10,365 bases of DNA from an uncultured Ruminococcus sp. (GTDB taxonomy: Bacteria > Bacillota > Clostridia > Oscillospirales > Acutalibacteraceae): assembly GCA_937892835.1 (NCBI GenBank), contig CALBHM010000140.1, forward strand, positions 1 to 10,365. Reading direction: 5' to 3'. Position numbers and translations under genes: made by a program. Positions 1 through 7,101 of the stretch are shown piece by piece. Position 1 is the stretch's first letter. Every line of letters begins with the position of its first letter. The notes beneath the pieces are model-generated. The model saw only the letters and a list, made by a program, of their open reading frames with translations, made no database searches and was not told the DNA's origin.

Positions 1-1613
1 GATGCGGATGCTCCGACTTTTTTAATTTTACAAGGGATGATTTGAGTTGATGAATGCTTATCAAGGAGTGAAACCAAAAGTATCGCAAGTATCATCACCG
101 CAGGCCACATAACGGGTACGAGACAGAATTCATGGCTGCGTCCCTGATAATATGAGAATGCGGCAACGCCTATAATCGAAAGAGAAAAGAGCATTCCCAT
201 AAACGGGAGATTTTCATCTTTTCTGCGAAAAGCTTTGATAGCCGAAAGTGATACAGACAGTGCAACAACGTAGGCACAGATAACGCCGAGCCAGCTTCCG
301 ACAGCAGGCATACGAAGCATATAGTATCCGTAGCCGTAGAATGTGAGCTGACCGAAGAAAACGTTGAGCGGATTAAATATCTGCTTGCTGCCGACAAAAA
401 TCACAAGGAAAACCGAACCCAATGTCAGGGCGATTACGACTATACCGGCCGCAATTATTTGCAAAAAGGTTTTTATATATTGTTTGCGGCAATCTTTATC
501 AAATAAAAACGAATTTTCAAAAGCTTCCTTGTACCAAAAGGTCAGGAGAAATCCTCCGGTGCATACAATTCCGCTGTCGATATTCCAAAAAAGAGACATT
601 GCCGAAATAACAATTCCGAGAAAATAAAAAACTTTTTTGCTTATTCTTTCGGTATAAAAAAGAGAAATCATTGAAAGCATTATGCATGGGAAAATGACTC
701 TGTGGGGCTGGTACTGGTAATAGGGATAAAGGCTGACTAAGTAGTTCGTTGTTCCCATGAGTACCGTGAGAGCCGAAATGCTCAGCGAAAGCACGGTTAT
801 ATTTTTTAAATGACGCTTCAAAATGCGACACAAAAGGAAATATGAAACTCCGCACAGGACGCTGCATAAAATTGAAAAGTTTAAGATGCGATCGTTTGAA
901 AAAATACCGAGAATTTTCATCGGTATATAGCAAAGGTAAGGATAAAATCCGTATATTGAATGATAGTCCACACCCTCGGTCAAGCCGTCCAAAAGCTTTT
1001 CCACAGGGAAATAGAGGGCATCAAAATGCCAGTTGAATCCGTCCTCACAACCGACCTTTTTGAAAAGATTAAAAGCTACTATAATAAGTGAGAATCCTAT
1101 CGTCTGAGCATACAAAAGAACATTGGCGGCTTTCTTATTCTTTTTGCCGAGCTTGCCGACGGCAATGCTGAAAGCAATCAGGAGAACAGCTCCGATGATG
1201 GCAACAATGTTTTTGGGAGCAGAAGAAAACTCCGGCAAATTCTTGATGCAAAAAGCAAATGCCGCACAGACGGGAACGGCCAAAATAAATGCGGATACAA
1301 GATATTGAAGCCACGTTAATTTTGAAGCGTTGATGTGAGCTTTTTTGAAAATGCAATTAAAGAAAAGAACGCACAATGTGAAAAGTACAGCCGATCCCAT
1401 ATATTGCAGCTTTTCACTGCCCTCGGCAACAAATTCGCTTGTATCAAAAACAAAAAGCCGACGGATACTTTCAACATCCAAAACGTTTTTATAAAAAAGT
1501 TCGACGAAAAGACAGTATAAAATCGTTACCAAAGAGGAACAACCTAAAGTCAATATTCTGATGAAAAAGACATTATCATCTTTTAAAATGGATTCCTCTT
1601 TGTTTAACATCAT
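1..1613 (-). CDS. Polytopic membrane protein, GT-C glycosyltransferase-like (C-terminal end cut by window edge)
   Basis: An open frame runs from ATG at 1613 (a second ATG lies at 1610) without a stop to the left edge, giving 537 visible residues; the end lies outside the window. GAGAG a few bases upstream is a modest ribosome site. The protein has roughly 13 hydrophobic segments, for example around residues 16-40, 72-90, 103-122, 134-153, 163-184, 245-262, 381-408 and 497-517. An extended polar stretch at 188-225 carries HFDAL (196-200) and DYHSIYGFYP (216-225), resembling the acidic, sugar-handling loops of GT-C or PMT-like glycosyltransferases. Other motifs are WNIDSG (343-348) and YYQGRSHE (488-495). 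It follows rfbF by 42 bases on the same strand, so a role in building or modifying a surface glycan is inferred. The exact family and substrate are not recognised. Start 1613 versus 1610 is undecided. Confidence 0.8.
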   Translation of the reverse strand, partial: MMLNKEESILKDDNVFFIRILTLGCSSLVTILYCLFVELFYKNVLDVESIRRLFVFDTSEFVAEGSEKLQYMGSAVLFTLCVLFFNCIFKKAHINASKLTWLQYLVSAFILAVPVCAAFAFCIKNLPEFSSAPKNIVAIIGAVLLIAFSIAVGKLGKKNKKAANVLLYAQTIGFSLIIVAFNLFKKVGCEDGFNWHFDALYFPVEKLLDGLTEGVDYHSIYGFYPYLCYIPMKILGIFSNDRILNFSILCSVLCGVSYFLLCRILKRHLKNITVLSLSISALTVLMGTTNYLVSLYPYYQYQPHRVIFPCIMLSMISLFYTERISKKVFYFLGIVISAMSLFWNIDSGIVCTGGFLLTFWYKEAFENSFLFDKDCRKQYIKTFLQIIAAGIVVIALTLGSVFLVIFVGSKQIFNPLNVFFGQLTFYGYGYYMLRMPAVGSWLGVICAYVVALSVSLSAIKAFRRKDENLPFMGMLFSLSIIGVAAFSYYQGRSHEFCLVPVMWPAVMILAILLVSLLDKHSSTQIIPCKIKKVGASA

Positions 1614-1655
1614 TTTTCTCTCGCTTTTTAGTAATATTTATATTATTAATGTTGT

Positions 1656-2429
1656 TTACCAAATTTTCCACGGAGCGGTAGAATCTGCCCACATTTTTTC
1701 AAGCTGCTGTTTTTCTCTGAGCGTATCCATCGGTTTCCAAAAGCCGTCGTGCATATAAGCGTCAAGCTGACCGAGAGAGGCGCAGGTTTCAAGCGGCTTC
1801 TTTTCAAAAACAGTTTCGTCTCCGTCGATAAAATCGAAAATTTTCGGTTCAAGCACCATAAAGCCGGCATTTACCCGTCCACCGTCATTTTCGTTTTTCT
1901 CGCGAAAAGAGGAAATTTTGTTGCCCTCTTCAATATCAAGCACGCCGAAACGCTGGCCGATGTTAACTGCGGTCAGTGTGGCAATATGTCCGTTCTCATT
2001 ATGGAATTTGACAAGTTCATCAATATTGATATCGGCAACGCCGTCACCGTATGTCAGCATGAACGGCTCATCACCTATATATTTCTGAATTCTTTTAACT
2101 CTGCCGCCGGTCATAGTGTTGAGACCTGTATCAACGAGGGTTACTTTCCACGGCTCGTTTTCATTAGAATGAACAATCATCTTGCCGTTGTCGGTGAAAT
2201 CAAATGTTATGTCGCTCCTGTAAAGAAAATAATCGGCAAAGTATTCTTTGATAACATGCTGTTTGTAGCCGCAGCAGATAATGAAGTCATTGTATCCGTA
2301 AGCCGAGTAAATTTTCATGATGTGCCAAAGAATCGGCATGCCGCCTATCTCAACCATTGGCTTGGGGATAAGATGACTCTCTTCGCTTATTCTGGTTCCG
2401 AATCCGCCTGCAAGAATGACCGTTTTCAT
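1656..2429 (-). CDS. rfbF: Glucose-1-phosphate cytidylyltransferase
   Basis: This 257-residue protein has the usual length of RfbF/DdhA, a cytosolic enzyme that makes CDP-glucose from CTP and glucose-1-phosphate, the first step towards CDP-3,6-dideoxyhexoses and related CDP-sugars. The nucleotidyltransferase signature LAGGFGTR is at residues 6-13 and is followed by PKPMVEIGGMPILWHIM (22-38), with the substrate-binding Lys23. YGDGV (127-131) carries the metal-binding Asp129, and NAGF (187-190) and FWKPMDT (230-236) are typical of the C-terminal part. The start at 2429 is supported by AAGGCGG at 2437-2443. A promoter lies at 2488-2516. The membrane-protein gene follows 42 bases downstream. Partner enzymes such as CDP-glucose 4,6-dehydratase are not in the window, so the final sugar cannot be named. 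Confidence 0.95.
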   Translation of the reverse strand: MKTVILAGGFGTRISEESHLIPKPMVEIGGMPILWHIMKIYSAYGYNDFIICCGYKQHVIKEYFADYFLYRSDITFDFTDNGKMIVHSNENEPWKVTLVDTGLNTMTGGRVKRIQKYIGDEPFMLTYGDGVADINIDELVKFHNENGHIATLTAVNIGQRFGVLDIEEGNKISSFREKNENDGGRVNAGFMVLEPKIFDFIDGDETVFEKKPLETCASLGQLDAYMHDGFWKPMDTLREKQQLEKMWADSTAPWKIW

Positions 2430-2487
2430 GAAATCGCCGCCTTTTTATTATTTTGCTTACAATTTTCCAGTATAAAATACCTATAAT

Positions 2488-2516
2488 AATATATCATACA
2501 CCAATTTAAAAATCAA
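2488..2516 (-). promoter_or_regulatory. Sigma-A-type promoter for rfbF and the membrane-protein gene
   Basis: On the minus strand TTGATT (2516-2511) is followed after exactly 17 bases by TATATT (2493-2488). This gives an mRNA leader of about 50 bases before the rfbF ATG. The surrounding DNA is AT-rich, as expected of a clostridial promoter. Confidence 0.6.
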
Positions 2517-2640
2517 GAAATTAATGCTAATTCGGATCTCTGCTTTTGAATTATTAAGATGTTTCATGCGCTTAGTGTCCAAAACAGGAATAGCGTTTTT
2601 GCGCACATTTCACAAAAATAAAAATTATGAGGGAAATCTA
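2517..2640. other. Divergent intergenic region with no identified element
   Basis: This is the centre of the gap between the divergent rfbF and regulator genes. I see no convincing open frame, RNA gene, LacI-type operator or catabolite-repression (cre) box in it. The recognised promoters flank it on either side. Confidence 0.4.
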
Positions 2641-2669
2641 TTGACATTCTCTCGTTTTTGGTTTATCCT
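2641..2669 (+). promoter_or_regulatory. Promoter of the LacI-family regulator gene
   Basis: A perfect -35 box TTGACA (2641-2646) is followed after 17 bases by TATCCT (2664-2669), a four-of-six match to the -10 consensus. Transcription should begin near 2676, inside or next to the operator at 2679-2694. Confidence 0.7.
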
Positions 2670-2678
2670 ATGGGCGTA

Positions 2679-2694
2679 GGGTAAACGATTACCC
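2679..2694. promoter_or_regulatory. LacI-family operator O1 (autoregulation)
   Basis: GGGTAAACGATTACCC is an inverted repeat with one mismatched pair around a central CG. This is the usual form of LacI/PurR/CcpA-family operators, where the hinge helix inserts at the central CpG. It sits immediately after the -10 box, so a bound repressor would block initiation or early elongation. Its core GTAAA-CG-ATTAC matches the core of the second site at 3756-3767, which links both to the regulator encoded here. The pairing of site and regulator is inferred. Confidence 0.7.
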
Positions 2695-2718
2695 AAAGCA
2701 AAACGAATTGGAGAATAT

Positions 2719-3714
2719 ATGGACAGTAAAAACATTTCGATGGTCGATATCGCCCGAATGTCAGGTGTATCAATCGCCACGGTCTCAAGGGTTCTCAACA
2801 AGAACGGACGCTATTCGGCGGAGACCGAGAAAAAGGTAATGGCAGTCGTCGAGAAATACAATTACGCCATAAATCCCAACGCTCAGGGTCTGAGAACCAA
2901 CAGGACAAAAACTATCGGAGTAATAATCCCCGATATCACAAACGAATATTTCTCGCAGATAGTAAGGTCGGTTGAAAGCTCGGTTATCCCGATGGGATAC
3001 AACGTATTTGTCTGCGACAGCGACGAAAATATTGATTACGAATCTCATCACATTGCATCGCTCCAGTCAAAGGGCGTTGAAGGAATAGTTTATTTCAGCG
3101 CAAGAAAACCAGGCGACGAGGTTTCAAAGGAATTTACCGTTCCGGTTGTTTATATCGACAGGCGGCCGGGAGTTGAATTCAACTTTGTATCTTCCGATAA
3201 TGAAACAGGCGGTTTTCTCGCCACTGAGGAGCTTATCAAAAAGGGTTGCCGAAAGATAGTCCTTATTCATGATGTCAATTCATACTCAACGGTCAATAAA
3301 CGTACTCAGGGTTATCTGAGAGCGCACAAACAATACGGCGTTGAGGTCGATGCCGGCAGGATGGTTCCTTGCAAGGTTTCGTATGCCGATGCAAGAGATA
3401 CGGTGAAAAGGCTTATTGCCGATGGGATGGATTTTGACGGCGTTTTCTGCACAACGGATTCTATGGCACTCGGAGTGCTGAGAGGCCTGAAGGAGAGCGG
3501 AAAAAGCGTTCCCGAAGATGTTAAGTTGGTTGGCTTTGACGGTATAACGCATACGGAAATATCCGATCCGCCGATAACGACGATTATTCAGGATACCGAC
3601 CAGCTCGGGAAAAGATCGGTTGAGGTTCTGATGGATCTTATTAACAATGATACAAGTAAGGTTCACGAATATACAATTCCGGTTAAGCTTGCAGTGAGAG
3701 AAAGTACTAATTAA
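2719..3714 (+). CDS. LacI-family transcriptional regulator of the allose operon
   Basis: This is a 331-residue cytosolic DNA-binding repressor of standard LacI-family length. The N-terminal helix-turn-helix is at about residues 7-26 (MVDIARMSGVSIATVSRVLN), followed by the hinge helix with Leu58 in AQGL. The sugar-sensing periplasmic-binding-protein-like domain begins at TIGVIIPDITNEYF (65-78). Later conserved parts are VVYIDRRP, FVSSDNETGG, DGVFCTTDSMALG and VGFDG. The start at 2719 has GGAG at 2710-2713. The gene lies directly ahead of alsA and is separated from it by a hairpin terminator and an operator, so it is most simply the repressor of the als genes with allose or a derivative as inducer. 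In E. coli the allose genes are instead controlled by an RpiR/SIS-type protein. The ligand is inferred from context only. Confidence 0.9.
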   Translation: MDSKNISMVDIARMSGVSIATVSRVLNKNGRYSAETEKKVMAVVEKYNYAINPNAQGLRTNRTKTIGVIIPDITNEYFSQIVRSVESSVIPMGYNVFVCDSDENIDYESHHIASLQSKGVEGIVYFSARKPGDEVSKEFTVPVVYIDRRPGVEFNFVSSDNETGGFLATEELIKKGCRKIVLIHDVNSYSTVNKRTQGYLRAHKQYGVEVDAGRMVPCKVSYADARDTVKRLIADGMDFDGVFCTTDSMALGVLRGLKESGKSVPEDVKLVGFDGITHTEISDPPITTIIQDTDQLGKRSVEVLMDLINNDTSKVHEYTIPVKLAVRESTN

Positions 3715-3719
3715 AAGAT

Positions 3720-3742
3720 AAAAGGGGGCTAACCCCTTTTTT
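3720..3742 (+). terminator. Intrinsic terminator after the regulator gene
   Basis: AAAAGGGG (3720-3727) pairs perfectly with CCCCTTTT (3733-3740) across the loop GCTAA, and a run of six T ends at 3742. It begins five bases after the regulator's stop codon. It should limit read-through from the weakly expressed regulator into the als genes. Confidence 0.75.
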
Positions 3743-3750
3743 AAACAGCT

Positions 3751-3772
3751 GTTGAGTAAACCTTTACTCAAC
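3751..3772. promoter_or_regulatory. LacI-family operator O2 for the als operon
   Basis: Ten-base arms GTTGAGTAAA (3751-3760) and TTTACTCAAC (3763-3772) form a perfect inverted repeat around a central CC. The inner 12 bases, GTAAA-CC-TTTAC, match the core of O1 (GTAAA-CG-ATTAC) in spacing and outer bases. The site lies between the regulator's terminator and alsA and overlaps or abuts the candidate promoter, as expected for repression. The centre is CC rather than the usual CG. Confidence 0.75.
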
Positions 3773-3773
3773 A

Positions 3774-3802
3774 TTGTATACAAAATATTTCCACATTATA
3801 TA
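3774..3802 (+). promoter_or_regulatory. Candidate promoter of the als operon
   Basis: TTGTAT (3774-3779) and TATATA (3797-3802) are spaced by 17 bases, directly downstream of operator O2. This would give a leader of about 27 bases. An alternative pairing uses TTGAGT (3752-3757) with a later TATACA, but that spacing is 19. The region is AT-rich, so the exact boxes are uncertain although a promoter here is expected. Confidence 0.4.
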
Positions 3803-3835
3803 TCAGTAAGGCAGTTTACAGAAAGGAAGGATATC

Positions 3836-5362
3836 ATGAGTACTCTCGTTGAAATGAAAGGGGTAGTCAAAAAATTCCCCGGAGTTACGGCGCTGAAGGA
3901 TATTTCCTTCGACATTCAGGCGGGCGAAGTACACGTCCTGCTTGGAGAAAACGGAGCGGGTAAATCAACCCTGATGAAAATTCTTTCGGGTGTTTATCAG
4001 CCGACCGAAGGTAAAATTATCATCGGCGGAAAAGAATTCAGCAAGCTTACTCCAAAGGATTCTTATGAGAACGGAATCAGCGTTATCTATCAGGAATTGA
4101 GCGTTATCAATGAGCTTTCAATTCAGGAGAATCTTTTCGTCGGAAAGCTTCCGATGAAAAAGGTCGGTCTTGCTTCGGTCGTTGACTACGGCGAGATGAA
4201 CAAAAGAGCAAAAGAGCTTCTTGCAAAAATCGGCCTGAACAGAGATCCGAAAACCTTGGTTGAGGATATCAGCGTTTCGGAAAAGCAGCAGGTTGAAATT
4301 GCAAAGGCACTTGCCTCCGACAGTAAGGTAATCGTCATGGACGAGCCTACGGCATCCTTGACAAACAAAGAGGTTGAACATCTTTTTGACGTTGTCAGAG
4401 CACTGAAAAAGGAAGGCAAGGGAATCGTATTTATCTCTCATAAGCTTGCCGAGATCAAAGAGATCGGCGACAGAGTTTCGGTTCTTAAGGACGGAGCTTA
4501 TGTCGGCACGAAGCAGGTTAGCGATGTTTCAGTTGATGACCTTGTAACAATGATGGTCGGCCGAACGGTTCAGAACACTTATCAGCATGAGGACGCTCCC
4601 GACAATTATGACGGTGAAGAGGTGATCTTCGAGGTCAAGAATCTTTCCCGTAAGGACGGCAAGGTGAAAGATGTTTCGTTTAAGCTTCATAAGGGTGAAA
4701 TCGTCGGATTTTCCGGACTTGTCGGCTCGGGACGAAGCGAAATGATGAATTCAATCTTCGGTGCAGAGCCGAAATCGTCGGGCGAGGTTTTCATAGGCGG
4801 CAAGAAAGTCAATATCAAAAGTCCCTATTCGGCAATCAAAAACGGACTTGCGATGGTTACGGAAAACAGACGTGAAACAGGATTTTTCCACAACTTTGAT
4901 ATCAAGCAGAATATTTCAATTCTGCCGTTTATAAAATCGTCAACCCTCGGCGGTGCCGGAGGACTGACAAGCAGCAAATTCGAAAAAGAATGTGCTGAAG
5001 CTCAGAAAAAGAGCTTGAACATTAAATGCTATTCCGTAGATCAGGGTATCACGGAGCTTTCGGGCGGTAATCAGCAGAAGGTAATCCTTGGCAAATGGGT
5101 AGCCGCCGATTCACAGATAATTATTTTTGACGAGCCCACAAAGGGTATCGACATCGGCAGTAAGAGTGAGATTTACACTCTTATGCGTAAGCTCGCCGAC
5201 GAGGGCAAGGGTGTTCTTGTTGTTTCGTCAGAGCTGCCGGAGCTTCTCGCAGTATGCGATACGATTAATGTTTTCAGAGAGGGTCAGATAGTTAAGACCT
5301 TCCCGCACAGAGAAGCAACAGAAGAAAATATCATCAAAGCGTCTACGGCGGATATCGCCTGA
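3836..5362 (+). CDS. alsA: D-allose ABC transporter ATP-binding protein
   Basis: This 508-residue protein has two fused nucleotide-binding domains, as in AlsA/RbsA/MglA-type sugar importers, and powers uptake at the inner face of the membrane. Domain 1 has Walker A GENGAGKST (37-45), Q-loop YQE (85-87), the degenerate signature ISVSEKQQVEIA (145-156), DEPTASL (169-175) and SHK (201-203). Domain 2 has the family's altered Walker A GLVGSGRSE (294-302), a canonical LSGGNQQK (408-415), DEPTKGID (432-439) and SSELPE in place of the H-loop. This asymmetry is normal for the family. The frame is open back to 3752, but that longer start would lie inside the operator. ATG 3836 has AGGAAGG at 3824-3830 and fits the family's N-terminus. 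Allose rather than ribose is inferred from alsE, alsK and alsB downstream. Confidence 0.93.
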   Translation: MSTLVEMKGVVKKFPGVTALKDISFDIQAGEVHVLLGENGAGKSTLMKILSGVYQPTEGKIIIGGKEFSKLTPKDSYENGISVIYQELSVINELSIQENLFVGKLPMKKVGLASVVDYGEMNKRAKELLAKIGLNRDPKTLVEDISVSEKQQVEIAKALASDSKVIVMDEPTASLTNKEVEHLFDVVRALKKEGKGIVFISHKLAEIKEIGDRVSVLKDGAYVGTKQVSDVSVDDLVTMMVGRTVQNTYQHEDAPDNYDGEEVIFEVKNLSRKDGKVKDVSFKLHKGEIVGFSGLVGSGRSEMMNSIFGAEPKSSGEVFIGGKKVNIKSPYSAIKNGLAMVTENRRETGFFHNFDIKQNISILPFIKSSTLGGAGGLTSSKFEKECAEAQKKSLNIKCYSVDQGITELSGGNQQKVILGKWVAADSQIIIFDEPTKGIDIGSKSEIYTLMRKLADEGKGVLVVSSELPELLAVCDTINVFREGQIVKTFPHREATEENIIKASTADIA

Positions 5363-5385
5363 ATTAAGAAAGGAACGTGAATACC

Positions 5386-6363
5386 ATGTCTGAAAAAATA
5401 AAGCAGGTTAAACCCAAGGAAAAACTCACTTTTAATATGATTTGGCAGAAGTACGGCACATTCGGAATCCTCGTGATTTTGCTTATCATTCTTGCAGTTA
5501 TGAGACCCGGCACATTCTTCTCCACAGCAACAATAACACAGATTCTTTCGCAAAGCTCGGTTAACATTCTTATTGCGATGGGCGAATTCTTCGCAATCCT
5601 TATCGCAGGTATCGACCTTTCGGTAGGTTCGGTTGTTGCCTTGACCGGTATGGTTTCGGCACAGATGATGGTTGCAGGCGTAAATCCGCTGCTTGCCGTC
5701 TTTCTCGGCGTAATCTTCGGCGGTTTCCTCGGCTTTATCAACGGACTTCTCATCAACGTAACAGGACTTCATCCATTCATCATCACACTCGGTACGCAGT
5801 CGATTTTCAGAGGCGTAACACTTATTATTTCAAATTCAAGCGCAGTTTTCGGATTCCCGAAATCATTCACAAACTTCATTTCATACAAAGTATTTGACCT
5901 TCTCCCGATTGTTGCGATAATCGCAATCGTTGTAGCACTTCTTCTCTCATTCCTGACGAGAAAGACAAAGGTCGGCAGAAATATTTACGCACTCGGCGGT
6001 AACAAAGAGTCGGCTTGGTACTCAGGCATCAACGTTAATATGCACACACTTATCGTATTCATTATCTCGGGTATTTGCGCAGGTATTGCAGGTATCGTTC
6101 TTCTCGGTCGTGTTGGTTCTGCTGAGCCGGCAGCCGCAACAGGCTTTGAAACTTATGCAATCGCAGCTTCAATCATCGGCGGAACAAGCTTCTTCGGCGG
6201 TAAAGGTAAGATCTTCGGCGTTGTAATGGGCGGTCTCATCATCGGCGTTATCAACTACGGTCTTAACATTCTCGCAGTTCCGAGCGTTTGGCAGCAGGTT
6301 GTTATGGGCTTGCTCATCATCGGCTCCGTTGCACTCGACAGATTCGTAGCTCGCAAGAAATAA
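5386..6363 (+). CDS. alsC: D-allose ABC transporter permease
   Basis: A 325-residue inner-membrane permease of the RbsC/AlsC/XylH family. It begins with a short cytoplasmic tail and then has about nine or ten hydrophobic segments. Family motifs are present in order: AGIDLSVGSVVALTG near residue 75, GLHPFIITLGT, GRNIYALGGNKESAWYSGI and AIAASIIGGTSFFGGKGKI near 265-283, the last being the region that contacts the ATPase. The ATG at 5386 is preferred over GTG 5377 because AAAGGA (5369-5374) would be only two bases from the GTG. The gap to alsA is 23 bases, consistent with co-transcription. Two permease copies presumably pair with one AlsA dimer, as is usual in this family. The sugar is inferred from the neighbours. 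Confidence 0.92.
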   Translation: MSEKIKQVKPKEKLTFNMIWQKYGTFGILVILLIILAVMRPGTFFSTATITQILSQSSVNILIAMGEFFAILIAGIDLSVGSVVALTGMVSAQMMVAGVNPLLAVFLGVIFGGFLGFINGLLINVTGLHPFIITLGTQSIFRGVTLIISNSSAVFGFPKSFTNFISYKVFDLLPIVAIIAIVVALLLSFLTRKTKVGRNIYALGGNKESAWYSGINVNMHTLIVFIISGICAGIAGIVLLGRVGSAEPAAATGFETYAIAASIIGGTSFFGGKGKIFGVVMGGLIIGVINYGLNILAVPSVWQQVVMGLLIIGSVALDRFVARKK

Positions 6364-6387
6364 TCTAATCGCAAAGAGGTGCTTTTT

Positions 6388-7071
6388 ATGAAACCAATGT
6401 TTAATCCGTCGCTCATGTGTATGGATCTCCTTGACATCAAAAATCAGACGGAGATTCTCAACGAAAGATGCGACCTCTATCATGTGGATATAATGGACGG
6501 CCACTTCGTCAAAAACATCACACTTTCACCCGATTTTGTAAAAGCTTTTTCAACAATCGCAAAGAAACCGATTGATTGTCATTTGATGGTTACAACCCCA
6601 GATGATTACATCGAAAACCTCGCGAAGGCAGGGGCAGGCTATATCTGCCCCCATGCCGAAACGATAGTCAATGACGCATTCAGAATTATGAACAAGATTG
6701 AGTCGTTAGGCTGCAAAAAGGGCGTTGTACTCAGCCCATCAACTCCTCTTTCGGCAATTAAGCACTATATCAACAGAATTGATAAGCTCACAATAATGTC
6801 TGTTGACCCCGGATTTGCAGGACAGCCTTTTATCGAGGAGATGCTTGATAAAATCAGCGAGGCCAGAGAGCTTAAAGAAAAATACGGTTACAACTATCTT
6901 ATTGAGGTTGACGGCTCGTGTAATCAGAAAACATTTAAGCGTCTTTACGACGCAGGAACCGAAGTGTTCATTGTCGGTTCCTCGGGACTTTTCTCAAAGG
7001 ACCCGGATCTTTGCAAGGCATGGGACATCATGACAGATGAATTCAAAACCTTGACAGGCGCAGAAATATAA
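6388..7071 (+). CDS. alsE: D-allulose-6-phosphate 3-epimerase
   Basis: A 227-residue TIM-barrel enzyme of the ribulose-phosphate 3-epimerase family. It should interconvert D-allulose-6-phosphate and D-fructose-6-phosphate, the last step feeding allose into glycolysis. Metal-binding and catalytic residues are all visible: His32 and Asp34 in YHVDIMDGHF, His65 in DCHLMV and Asp175 in IEVDGSCN. Assignment to AlsE rather than Rpe rests on NPSLMCMDLL (6-15), MSVDPGFAGQPFI (137-149), EVDGSCNQ (173-180) and FIVGSSGLF (194-202), which match my memory of E. coli AlsE better than Rpe, and on the adjacent alsK. The start at 6388 has AAAGAGGTG (6373-6381) at good spacing. ATG 6397 is possible but lies far from that site. 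The gap from alsC is 24 bases. Confidence 0.9.
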   Translation: MKPMFNPSLMCMDLLDIKNQTEILNERCDLYHVDIMDGHFVKNITLSPDFVKAFSTIAKKPIDCHLMVTTPDDYIENLAKAGAGYICPHAETIVNDAFRIMNKIESLGCKKGVVLSPSTPLSAIKHYINRIDKLTIMSVDPGFAGQPFIEEMLDKISEARELKEKYGYNYLIEVDGSCNQKTFKRLYDAGTEVFIVGSSGLFSKDPDLCKAWDIMTDEFKTLTGAEI

Positions 7072-7101
7072 TTGATTTCCTGCCAGAAGGAGGTGGACAG
7101 G

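Noticed and set aside
517..933. A 138-codon minus-strand open frame within the left membrane-protein region
   Set aside because: It lies in a different frame from the continuous 537-residue membrane protein, which has clear hydrophobic segments and covers the whole region.
1749..2486. A 245-codon open frame on the plus strand across rfbF
   Set aside because: It is the reverse-strand shadow of rfbF, whose frame has full family length, motifs, ribosome site and promoter. The plus-strand product has no recognisable motif.
2580..2610. Possible CcpA catabolite-repression site around AGCGTTTTTGCGC
   Set aside because: Only the central CG and nearby T-run agree; the flanking TG and CA positions of the cre consensus are missing.
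3806..3819. GTAA-N6-TTAC as a third operator near alsA
   Set aside because: The half-site spacing differs from O1 and O2 and the arms are only four bases, so chance is likely.
3752..3835. Upstream extension of alsA
   Set aside because: The frame is open, but this start would place coding sequence inside operator O2 and the promoter. ATG 3836 has a good ribosome site and the expected N-terminus.
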